NCBI GenBank assembly: GCA_964397305.1
Contig: CAYNIP010000019.1
Location: 9,435 to 73,434, forward strand
From: JAAUTY01 sp964397305
Lineage (GTDB): Bacteria; Cyanobacteriota; Cyanobacteriia; Cyanobacteriales; Spirulinaceae
Length of the DNA stretch: 64,000 nucleotides
Direction: 5' to 3'
A program made the position numbers and the translations under genes. How positions within the stretch are numbered: the first letter of the stretch is position 1; every line of letters begins with the position of its first letter. Below are positions 51,957 to 59,001 of this stretch, one piece after another. The notes under the pieces are model-generated. The model worked only from the letters and a program-made list of their open reading frames with translations. It ran no database searches and was not told the origin of the DNA.

Positions 51957-52074
51957 GGGGTGCATCTCACTTTGGAGACTCCCCTTCACCCTACCTGGGA
52001 GAAGGGGCCGGGGGATGTAGACGTGCAGCGGCTGCTCGCAGAGGGGGCCAACTGGCCTCACTGAGATGCACCCC
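51957..52074 (+). repeat. 118-bp MITE-like element with 13-bp terminal inverted repeats (mosaic repeat, copy C)
   Basis: GGGGTGCATCTCA (51957-51969) and TGAGATGCACCCC (52062-52074) are perfect inverted repeats enclosing 92 bp. The left 90 bp match the left segment of the copy at 6707 and the inverted copy at 47563. This is the only copy in the window with both ends. No coding capacity and no obvious target-site duplication. Confidence 0.7.
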
Positions 52075-52116
52075 GCCCATTGCTCCTGGGGAAGTCTGTT
52101 GGCGATCGCCCTTATA

Positions 52117-52953
52117 TTACAGTTCCTCCGGGTTAACTCCCTGGGCGCGTAATAACTCCGCTAGTCGTTCCGCCCGTTGGCGCTCCTGCTGTAATGCCAA
52201 TTCTGCCCTTTCCGCCCGCTGGCGTTCATTGTCCGCCCGCTGGCGTTCATTGTCCGCCCGCTGGCGTTCAATTCTAGCCCGTTCATCCCCGGTTAAGAGC
52301 AAATTACCCTGACGATCCCACCAGCGCAGCCAAGGTAACTCTAAGTTGCCATACTGTCCCCGCCAAAGGCCTAGTTCTACACCCATGGGGTCAATGGGAT
52401 AATGTCCCCGTTCATTCGCCGCCACTAACTCATAGTGATTTTCGACTAATTGATAGACTTCTACACTGGGTTTTTGGACTTCATAGATAGCATAGAAAGC
52501 CGGACGGATGATTGTTTCGTAGACCCAAAATTTACCGGGTTTTTGACGTTCTCCAGAAATTTGCAATAGGGGGGTGCGATCGCGTTCTTCTGAACCATCC
52601 CCCGACACAAATTCAATAGCAATTAAAGGGGGGATATATTCCTGCCACAATACATAGGAACGCCGCACCTGTCCTTTGATGGTTGGGGGAACGTTGGGCA
52701 CATAAAACCAATCGGGACATTCCGCGCCCCGTTCGGGAGGTTCTGTGAATCGCCAGTAGATACCGCAGTCTTGACCAATGGCATACTGCTGGTCTGGGTG
52801 GAGGGTATCGAGGGTAGATTGCAGGGAATCCGTCAATAAGATACTTTGGGGATGCTCCTGAAAGTTTTTCACAAAAGTACCGTCGGAGTCGGGGAGCTGG
52901 GTGTGATCGGGAAGCGAGGTAATCCCCAGTTCGGTTGATTGGGCGATGGTCAT
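52117..52953 (-). CDS. Uma2-family (DUF820) protein with coiled C-terminal repeats
   Basis: A 278-aa relative of the Uma2 putative endonucleases, PD-(D/E)XK fold. Motifs: PDWFYVPNVPP (PD), YIPPLIAIEFVSGDGSEERD (E-x-V) and GKFWVYETIIRPAFYAIYE. The C-terminal 60 residues form a charged helix with the exact repeat RQRADNE in RQRADNERQRADNERQRAE, a coiled-coil tail common in the larger cyanobacterial members. The DNA under it is a 21-bp tandem repeat (52212-52274). ATG 52953 is chosen; TTG 52959 is possible. AT-richer than its neighbours, with mostly synonymous A/T choices, which may indicate recent arrival. It is flanked by dispersed repeats on both sides. Confidence 0.85.
   Translation of the reverse strand: MTIAQSTELGITSLPDHTQLPDSDGTFVKNFQEHPQSILLTDSLQSTLDTLHPDQQYAIGQDCGIYWRFTEPPERGAECPDWFYVPNVPPTIKGQVRRSYVLWQEYIPPLIAIEFVSGDGSEERDRTPLLQISGERQKPGKFWVYETIIRPAFYAIYEVQKPSVEVYQLVENHYELVAANERGHYPIDPMGVELGLWRGQYGNLELPWLRWWDRQGNLLLTGDERARIERQRADNERQRADNERQRAERAELALQQERQRAERLAELLRAQGVNPEEL
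52212..52274 (-). repeat. 21-bp tandem repeat inside the Uma2 gene
   Basis: CCGCCCGCTGGCGTTCATTGT occurs at 52212-52232 and 52233-52253, and a third unit at 52254-52274 differs at its end. On the coding strand it encodes the heptad RQRADNE, so copy-number change keeps the reading frame. Confidence 0.8.
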
Positions 52954-53009
52954 AGCCAATAGTTTCTCAGCGCAAGCGATGGAAGATAGTATAACGCTGA
53001 CCCAGCGAG

Positions 53010-53250
53010 CGGGTGAACGAAATTTTGCGCGGGATGTTTGTACTTCTTAAGTTAAGCCCTCACCCCAACCCCTCTCCCAACTTGGGAGAGGGGCTTCTAG
53101 CTCCCCTTCTCCCAGCTTTGGGAGCAGGGGCCGGGGGATGAGGGCCCGGTAACGCTGTTCGCGCTAGCGTCGCGGAGCGATAGAGAGCGACCCTCTGCTC
53201 CTTGAGCGATCGCTCAAAATTCAGGGGAGCCGCGCTTTTTTTCGTCCACC
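53010..53250 (+). repeat. Long dispersed repeat, copy 2
   Basis: Matches 48974-49192 over its length, and its right part (53146-53250) matches 6797-6902. Includes TGAGCGATCGCTCA, a palindrome built around HIP1, and ends CGCGCTTTTTTTCGTCCACC. Confidence 0.75.
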
Positions 53251-53382
53251 TCCCAGCGAGCAGTTGCTGCGCGTCTACAGCCCCCCGGCTGGGGAGCCAG
53301 GCCGTGGACCACATCCCTGAAGCGAGCGGGCGTCAGGGAAGGGCTCGGCCAGCTACCCGATAGTCCCTAGGGGTTATCATCT

Positions 53383-53474
53383 ATTACTCACGAAACCCTG
53401 ACCAGCACTAGCCTTGAGGTGATGAGACCGACAAGACTGGCTGAGGCCCCAAGGTCGTCTCTGACTGGATTCTG
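53383..53474 (-). repeat. 92-bp dispersed repeat, copy 2 (inverted)
   Basis: Reverse complement aligns without gaps to 5549-5640 (67 of 92 bases). Its last 37 bases (53438-53474) are exactly repeated at 53511-53547. Confidence 0.65.
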
Positions 53475-53510
53475 AGCCAGATCCCGTTCCTTTGATTCCG
53501 GATCAGGAGC

Positions 53511-53547
53511 TGGCTGAGGCCCCAAGGTCGTCTCTGACTGGATTCTG
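53511..53547 (-). repeat. 37-bp exact duplicate of the 92-bp repeat end
   Basis: TGGCTGAGGCCCCAAGGTCG continuing to GATTCTG is identical to 53438-53474. It lies 20 bp before the stop codon of the transglutaminase-like gene. Confidence 0.8.
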
Positions 53548-53567
53548 GCTTTAATGGAAGACCCGCC

Positions 53568-55256
53568 CTAGGGTTGGGTCGTCGGACCGGGGCGCAGTTC
53601 TTCCAGGATCGTGAAGCGCACATGGTTGATCGCCAGTTCGCCGATGGCCAATTGTTCGCGGGGGATGAGTTCCCCTTGACGGTAGAGCTTCTCGAAGGGA
53701 AGGCCCTTGCCCATTTCTGCGTGATACCAGGCGAGGCCCATAAAGAAGCGGGTGGGGTAGGGTCCCCCTTCCACTACATCATCAGGGTTTGACTCCATGG
53801 GCAGCCAGCCGAAGCCCGGTAGGTAGAACTCCATCCAGACATGGTTATAGTCCGGTTCTAGCGGCAGACCTCGCTGCTGAGGTTTGGGGGGGCACTTGTA
53901 GCGGCCAACGGTGCGGCAGGCAATGCCATTGAGGCGGCCCAGGGCGAGCAGGACGCCCAGGTATTCTCCACAAGAGCCGACCCCCCGGGCGAGGGCGACA
54001 TCCGGGGTATCGATATGGGGCTTGATGCCGTAGGAGAGGCGGTCGTAAACGTAATTGCGGATGTTGTACATTTTCCGCAGGAGGTTGGTCTCTTCGCCAA
54101 CGGCATCCCGGGCGGCCCGCTGGATGTTCTCCTTGTCCATGGCCAGGTTGTCGTTATCGACGAGGTAGCGATCGCAAAACTCCGGCGGCAGTTCCGGCAG
54201 GTTATCGCCATCCTTGGGACCGAACTGATACTTGATGCTCCAGACTTGGAGCGTCGCTTTCCAGCCAAACAGGCGACGCTCCCCCGATTCCAGGCGGTCG
54301 AACTTGAAGGTGGCGACCCGTTGACCATCAATGACTTCTTCCACAAAGGGGAGGCCCACGGGCTCCACACTCAGCACCTGTTGGCGTGGGGTTTCTGCGG
54401 GCAGGGCAATGCGCCACTCGATCTCGGTCAGCTCCACCTTTTCCAGGGGGGCGAGCTCTTCCACGTAACTCATTTCGATGCGGTAGCCATTGGAGAGGGC
54501 GTAGTGGCCGGCGACATCGTGGTGGTAGTAGAGCGGGTGCAGGAAGGTGCGATCGCGATAGCTGAGTTCGTGGTTGGGGTGGCTGTTGGGATTGTCGCGA
54601 ATGTAGGGCTCGTCTTGGACATAGGCGATATAGAGAGTGTCATCGCCGGTCGGGTTGAGTTGAAAGGCTAGACCCGTGGGATTTTCAAAGGGGGTGAGCA
54701 CGCTGAACTGGATTGCTCCCGTAGCCCGGTCTAGGCAAAACACCGTCTGCTCGGTGGTGTCGCTGAGCCAGAGCTGCTCGTCGCGCACGGCGATATTCTC
54801 CACACCGATCCCCGGGGCATAGAAGCGCGTGATCTCGCAGCGAGTCTCGCGGCTGAAGGCGGCGATCGCCCCGGCCCGCTGGGAGGTAAGGTAGATCGTT
54901 CCTTTCCAGACCGCGATCCCATCGACGGGATAGGCCAAACTGAGAAACCGCTGGGGTTTTAGCTCCGCCGCCAAGGGACAGAAATAGACATCCTCGTAAC
55001 GGGTAAACCAGAGCGTGCCATCGGCGATCGCCAAACCCGTCGCGCCGACAAAATCTTGCCAGCAATGGGGGTTGAGAATGCGAGTGCGGTCGGTGGCTGG
55101 GTCAATTTCCAACAGGTAGCCATTGGTGGCATCGAGGGCGTAGAGGTGATCGCCGTCGAAGGCGATCCCGTGAATCGCCGCCGCCGCAATCGGGCGAATT
55201 GAGCGGGCCACCGGACTGGAATGAGTTAAAACAGGGTTGGATACGTTGGCAATCAT
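53568..55256 (-). CDS. Transglutaminase-like domain protein with N-terminal propeller-like region
   Basis: A 562-aa protein joining two parts. Residues about 20-225 have repeated strands such as HGIAFDGDHLYALDATNGYL, GLAIADGTLWFT, GIAVWKGTIYLTS and NIAVRDEQLWLSDT, which read as blades of a six-bladed beta-propeller. The C-terminal part holds a transglutaminase/papain-like core with the triad Cys in GVGSCGEYLGVLLAL (about 435), His in DYNHVWMEFYLPGFGW (about 475) and the Asp/Asn in MESNPDD. No signal peptide. Bacterial transglutaminase-core proteins are usually proteases or amidases; the target is unknown. It is flanked by repeats on its 3' side and is monocistronic. Confidence 0.8.
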   Translation of the reverse strand: MIANVSNPVLTHSSPVARSIRPIAAAAIHGIAFDGDHLYALDATNGYLLEIDPATDRTRILNPHCWQDFVGATGLAIADGTLWFTRYEDVYFCPLAAELKPQRFLSLAYPVDGIAVWKGTIYLTSQRAGAIAAFSRETRCEITRFYAPGIGVENIAVRDEQLWLSDTTEQTVFCLDRATGAIQFSVLTPFENPTGLAFQLNPTGDDTLYIAYVQDEPYIRDNPNSHPNHELSYRDRTFLHPLYYHHDVAGHYALSNGYRIEMSYVEELAPLEKVELTEIEWRIALPAETPRQQVLSVEPVGLPFVEEVIDGQRVATFKFDRLESGERRLFGWKATLQVWSIKYQFGPKDGDNLPELPPEFCDRYLVDNDNLAMDKENIQRAARDAVGEETNLLRKMYNIRNYVYDRLSYGIKPHIDTPDVALARGVGSCGEYLGVLLALGRLNGIACRTVGRYKCPPKPQQRGLPLEPDYNHVWMEFYLPGFGWLPMESNPDDVVEGGPYPTRFFMGLAWYHAEMGKGLPFEKLYRQGELIPREQLAIGELAINHVRFTILEELRPGPTTQP

Positions 55257-55565
55257 GCTGGGTCGGCTGGCGGAGTGGGGGGCAGCAACTCTAATTTAGG
55301 GGTAAGTTACGATGACACTTCAGCCCCAAGTCCCTCAACATAGCAGAAGGGGAACCGCTGCCAATGCTCAGCGCGAACTTTATCGGCTGGAGCCGTAGTC
55401 TGTCACCCTACGTTCCTAGCGCTCAACCTCCTGATCGTAGACGGCTAGCAACGTATCCGTGTATCTACGGAAGTCAGGTTTGTTTCGGGGTGCTCTGCGT
55501 CGAGCTCATCATTGTTACGCTTGCTGAGTTACGCTTGCTGAATCCTTATTAGAACCCCATCCCCC
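55257..55565. other. Divergent promoter spacer
   Basis: Separates the transglutaminase-like gene (minus) from the DUF928 gene (plus), so it should carry both promoters. ACGCTTGCTGAGTTACGCTTGCTGA at about 55518-55541 is a short direct repeat of 'TTACGCTTGCTGA'. No gene is supported. Confidence 0.45.
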
Positions 55566-56333
55566 ATGAAGGCCATGTCTTTACCTCGCTACTCAACCTT
55601 CGCTCGTCGTGTCAGTCGTCTGGGCGCAGTGATCGCGATCGCTGGCGCAGCGGCCCTCAGCAGCCCCCAAATGGCTGAGGCTCAGTCCATTCCCCGCCGT
55701 TGGCAAGCCAACTACCAGCCCCCCAGCGGCATCGGCGCCCCTCGTCGTACCGAGGGTGGGGCTTCCCGAGGCACCGAAGACGACATCGCGCTCACCGCCC
55801 TCGTTCCCCGCAGCAACGACTTTGGTGTGACCACCGTATCCCACCCCACGATCTTCGCCTATATGCCCGCCTCGAGCGGCCCAGAGGCGGCGAGCATTGT
55901 CGAATTTGAGCTGATCGATGCTCAGGGGCGCTCCGTCTACTTCACGGAACTGGAACCCGTGGAAACGGCGGGCATCCTTGGCCTGCGCCTGCCCAGCACC
56001 ACCCCCGGCCTGGCCGTGAACCAGGGCTACCGCTGGGTGATCACCGTCTACGACCGCTTTGATGAGCCCATCGGTCAAGTGAACGGCCTGATCCAGCGAG
56101 TGCCCCTGCCGGCAGCCCTCGCTGCTGCCACCTCAGCTTCTGCCTATGACCAAGCCCTGCTCTATGCCGAAGCCGGCCTGTGGTACGACGCCCTGGCTGC
56201 CATGGCTACCGCCTACCGCAGCAACCCCACGGCGGCCGTGCGCGAGAGTTGGACGCGCCTGCTGGATTCCGCAGAGCTGAAGGAGTTGACCCAAGCGGCC
56301 GTCCTGAACGATCGGATCATTGCCCAGCCGTAG
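55566..56333 (+). CDS. DUF928 exported protein
   Basis: A 255-aa secreted or periplasmic protein of the cyanobacterial DUF928 family, role unknown. A signal peptide covers about residues 1-40: basic start (RYSTFARRVSRLG), hydrophobic core (AVIAIAGAAALSS) and cleavage after MAEAQS. The family's Gly/Arg-rich opening follows: YQPPSGIGAPRRTEGGASRG. Then comes the beta-rich domain with DFGVTTVSHPTIFAYMPASS and YRWVITVYDRFDEPIGQVNG, then a helical end (YAEAGLWYDALAAMATAY). ATG 55566 is used; ATG 55575 is possible. Located upstream of ndhH on the same strand, about 200 bp apart. Confidence 0.85.
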   Translation: MKAMSLPRYSTFARRVSRLGAVIAIAGAAALSSPQMAEAQSIPRRWQANYQPPSGIGAPRRTEGGASRGTEDDIALTALVPRSNDFGVTTVSHPTIFAYMPASSGPEAASIVEFELIDAQGRSVYFTELEPVETAGILGLRLPSTTPGLAVNQGYRWVITVYDRFDEPIGQVNGLIQRVPLPAALAAATSASAYDQALLYAEAGLWYDALAAMATAYRSNPTAAVRESWTRLLDSAELKELTQAAVLNDRIIAQP

Positions 56334-56461
56334 CTCTAGGGGCCTGAGCCTCCCGCTAGGGCTCCAAATTTCGCGGCCTAGGGGACCCTGTCCCCCAGGC
56401 CGCGTTCTTGTCGGCCAGATTCTACCCTGGTGGAGATTTCCCCGAGGCCGAACCCATCTTG

Positions 56462-56467
56462 TATAAT
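56462..56467 (+). promoter_or_regulatory. Likely -10 element of ndhH
   Basis: A perfect TATAAT 63 bp before the ndhH start, in an otherwise GC-rich spacer. No good -35 hexamer is seen at the usual distance. Confidence 0.5.
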
Positions 56468-56530
56468 ATGTGCAACAAAATTTAACGCTTGAGCGTCCGT
56501 CCTGGCTGCGAACAGGAGACCCTGACACCT

Positions 56531-57715
56531 ATGCCGCAAATCGAAACCAGAACCGAACCGATGGTGCTCAACATGGGGCCGCACCATCCCTCCATGCACG
56601 GCGTTCTGCGCCTGATCGTCACCCTGGATGGGGAGGATGTCGTGGACTGTGAGCCCGTGATCGGCTACCTCCATCGCGGCATGGAAAAAATCGCCGAAAA
56701 CCGCACCACCGTCATGTACGTCCCCTATGTGAGCCGCTGGGACTATGCGGCGGGGATGTTCAACGAAGCGATTACAGTCAATGCCCCCGAACGGCTCGCT
56801 GACATCGACGTGCCGAAGCGAGCCCAGTATATCCGCGTGATCATGCTGGAGCTGAACCGCATTGCCAATCACCTGCTCTGGCTGGGCCCCTTCCTGGCTG
56901 ACGTGGGCGCTCAAACCCCCTTCTTTTACATCTTCCGCGAGCGGGAATTGATCTACGACCTCTGGGAAGCGGCCAGCGGCTCGCGGCTGATCAATAACAA
57001 CTACTTCCGAGTCGGTGGGGTTGCCGTCGATCTTCCCTACGGTTGGATTGATAAATGCCTCGACTTCTGCGATTACTTTGCCCTCAAGGTGGACGAGTAC
57101 GAGAAGCTGATCACCAATAACCCGATCTTCCGTCGCCGCATTGAAGGGGTGGGAACGATTAGTCGGGAAGACGCGATTAACTGGGGACTGTCGGGGCCGA
57201 TGTTGCGCGGCTCCGGGGTCAAGTGGGATCTCCGCAAGGTGGACAAGTACGAGTGCTACGATGAACTCGACTGGGAGATTCATTGGGAAACCAGCGGGGA
57301 TTGCCTCGCCCGCTACCTGGTTCGTATCCGAGAAATGCGCGAGTCTCTCAAGATCATCCGCCAGGCCTGTGACCAAATCCCCGGCGGCCCCTACGAGAAT
57401 CTAGAGGCCAAGCGCTTGGCAGAGGGCAAGAAGTCGGAGTGGAATGGCTTCGAGTACCAGTACATTGCCAAGAAGGTCGCGCCGACCTTTAAGATTCCTG
57501 AAGGTGAACATTATGTCCGCCTCGAGAGCGGCAAGGGTGAGCTGGGAATCTTCATCGTCGGTAAGAATGATGTCTTTCCCTGGCGCTGGAAGATTCGTCC
57601 GCCCGACTTTAACAACTTGCAGATCCTGCCCTCGCTCCTCAAGGGGGTCAAGGTGGCCGATGTGGTAGCCATTCTGGGCAGTATCGACGTGATTATGGGC
57701 TCGGTGGACCGCTAA
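56531..57715 (+). CDS. ndhH: NAD(P)H-quinone oxidoreductase subunit H
   Basis: Hydrophilic connecting-module subunit of cyanobacterial NDH-1, homologous to the 49-kDa subunit; it lies next to the quinone site on the cytoplasmic side of the thylakoid membrane. The 394-aa protein is exactly standard length. It shows LNMGPHHPSMHGVLRL (near 13-28), GYLHRGMEKIAENRT, ELNRIANHLLWLG and EYQYIAKKVAPTFKIPEGEHY. The ending SIDVIMGSVDR is the canonical terminus. ATG 56531 has AGGAG about 12 bases upstream; the longer frame from 56489 is ignored. Stands apart from other ndh genes, as usual in cyanobacteria. Confidence 0.97.
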   Translation: MPQIETRTEPMVLNMGPHHPSMHGVLRLIVTLDGEDVVDCEPVIGYLHRGMEKIAENRTTVMYVPYVSRWDYAAGMFNEAITVNAPERLADIDVPKRAQYIRVIMLELNRIANHLLWLGPFLADVGAQTPFFYIFRERELIYDLWEAASGSRLINNNYFRVGGVAVDLPYGWIDKCLDFCDYFALKVDEYEKLITNNPIFRRRIEGVGTISREDAINWGLSGPMLRGSGVKWDLRKVDKYECYDELDWEIHWETSGDCLARYLVRIREMRESLKIIRQACDQIPGGPYENLEAKRLAEGKKSEWNGFEYQYIAKKVAPTFKIPEGEHYVRLESGKGELGIFIVGKNDVFPWRWKIRPPDFNNLQILPSLLKGVKVADVVAILGSIDVIMGSVDR

Positions 57716-57809
57716 GAGGGTCGGCTGCTGCGGAGGAATGGGCCCTCAAAGCCTGGGCTCCTCGTAGCCTGGGCTGGGGCGCAAAAGTGTTGTCAACGGG
57801 TAGGGCACA

Positions 57810-58109
57810 ATGAGCTACGGGCGGGATTGGGGTATTTCGGTTTTGGCGGGGGCCCTGGGGTTCAGTCTCGGCCTGGGGGCGATCGCCCAGGCTGAACCGG
57901 TGTCCCAGGGCCGAGAATTGGCTCCCGAGTCTTTTGCCCTTCAGGAGGAGCTTGGGGGCGTCCTAGAGGTGACGCCGACTCCGGAGTTGCTCGGTCGCCA
58001 GGTGGGGGAGGGGGTGGCGATCGCCCCCGAGTCCCCAGGGCCAGCCTATCGACCTACGGTGCGGCTGGACTTCGAGCTGGTCACGGACTGGGGGCGCACT
58101 TGGCGGTAG
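57810..58109 (+). CDS. Small exported protein of unknown function, 99 aa
   Basis: Starts MSYGRDWGISVLAGALGFSL and has a hydrophobic core then AIAQAEP, a plausible signal peptide with cleavage after AQA (about residue 28). The mature 70 residues are acidic and Pro/Gly-rich (QEELGGVLEVTPTPELLG), ending RPTVRLDFELVTDWGRTWR. I do not recognise a family. It is convergent with the DUF4079 gene with 8 bp between stops. Coding potential is moderate. Confidence 0.55.
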   Translation: MSYGRDWGISVLAGALGFSLGLGAIAQAEPVSQGRELAPESFALQEELGGVLEVTPTPELLGRQVGEGVAIAPESPGPAYRPTVRLDFELVTDWGRTWR

Positions 58110-58117
58110 GGGGGTGG

Positions 58118-58582
58118 CTACAGATTGTTGAGAATCCGCTGCACAATATCCACACCTGTCACCGCTTGCCAGCCAAAGAGGCCTAGAATGGCGATGTTGA
58201 GCGTGATGTGGGTGTAGCGGGCTACGGAATTACCCTTTTGCATGAAGGGCGAGAGGGAGGCCGACAGGGCCACGAGGCCGGTCATCGCCAGACCCGCGAG
58301 CAGGTGCGGGCCCACAAAGAGCTTGCCGTTATTGACATAGGTGACAGCCATGCCCCCCAGGGAGCCCAGGACCAAGAGGGCCAGCAGCAGGGAGCCTACT
58401 TGGTAGTGGCGGCCGTTGAAGTTTTTGCCGACCAGTTCTTTGCGAGCCTCCTTGTCGGCGTTGCGGGTGCGACGAATCTGCACCCCGAGGTAGAGCGCGT
58501 AGAGGGACAGGCCGAGCAGCACCCACATCAGCAGCGGGTGGAAGAATTGGGCGTAGACAGCGATCGGTTCGGGAATAGCCAT
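58118..58582 (-). CDS. DUF4079 membrane protein
   Basis: A 154-aa integral membrane protein of the photosynthesis-associated DUF4079 family, with about four TM helices: about 11-29, 62-82, 90-112 and 125-147. Its family pattern is AVYAQFFHPLLMWVLLGLSL, then the cytoplasmic loop RRTRNADKEARKELVGKNFN, HYQVGSLLLALLVLGSLGGM and GPHLLAGLAMTGLVALSAS. His residues in TM helices (FFHP, GPHLL, YTHITLN) could bind haem, as in ferric-reductase-like cytochromes; this is inference. ATG 58582 follows GGAG by five bases, so the longer frame to 58672 is rejected. Confidence 0.87.
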   Translation of the reverse strand: MAIPEPIAVYAQFFHPLLMWVLLGLSLYALYLGVQIRRTRNADKEARKELVGKNFNGRHYQVGSLLLALLVLGSLGGMAVTYVNNGKLFVGPHLLAGLAMTGLVALSASLSPFMQKGNSVARYTHITLNIAILGLFGWQAVTGVDIVQRILNNL

Positions 58583-59001
58583 AGGTCTCCAAGCTAGTTG
58601 CACAGATAGAGAATCCATTCTGTTACTCAACTTAACATGAGCCCTTGCCGGCCAGAGTTGGGCGATCGCCACCCCGGCAAAGCGCAGGCAGGGGGGCGTG
58701 GGAAGTCAATATTTTTCCCCTAATCGGTTGAGGGCTCGGCCACCGCGCCTCTACCCGCTTGAGGGAGCGCTGAAGCGCAACTACGGGAATGTTTCGGAAG
58801 CGTTGTTGGGCTTTAGCCCTCCGGGAGAGCGCTGAAGCGCAACTACGGGGGTTGTCAGGGAGCGTTGGGCCCTCTCCCCTGTGCTAAAATAGATTAGAAC
58901 TAATTGAACAATTAACAGGCTCAGGGGGCGAAAACTGGCAGTTTCGGCTGCCTTTTGCTGTTTCTTTGCCTAGAAGCCTGCCAAGCGGAGCCTTGTAGCC
59001 T
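58583..59001. other. Spacer upstream of gyrA with a duplicated segment
   Basis: Divergent spacer. Holds a two-copy repeat at 58765-58849, then AT-rich DNA (58880-58920) with TAAAAT at 58883-58888, a likely -10 element for gyrA. No gene is supported. Confidence 0.5.
58765..58849 (+). repeat. Two-copy repeat upstream of gyrA
   Basis: GAGCGCTGAAGCGCAACTACGGG is present exactly at 58765-58787 and 58827-58849, 62 bp apart. The following bases (GGAAGCGTTG-TTGGGC versus GGGAGCGTTGGGCC) are related too, so the unit is about 60 bp. Each unit contains the small hairpin GCGCTGAAGCGC. Confidence 0.75.

Larger units (their letters stand above)
52954..53567. other. Repeat-rich spacer
   Basis: About 600 bp without a supported gene. 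Holds the long dispersed repeat copy 2 (53010-53250), the inverted 92-bp repeat (53383-53474) and a 37-bp direct repeat (53438-53474 and 53511-53547). The remainder has no recognised signal. Confidence 0.55.

Noticed and set aside
52212..52274. CRISPR-like short tandem repeats
   Set aside because: The 21-bp units are directly adjacent without spacers and lie inside a coding sequence; no cas genes are in the window.
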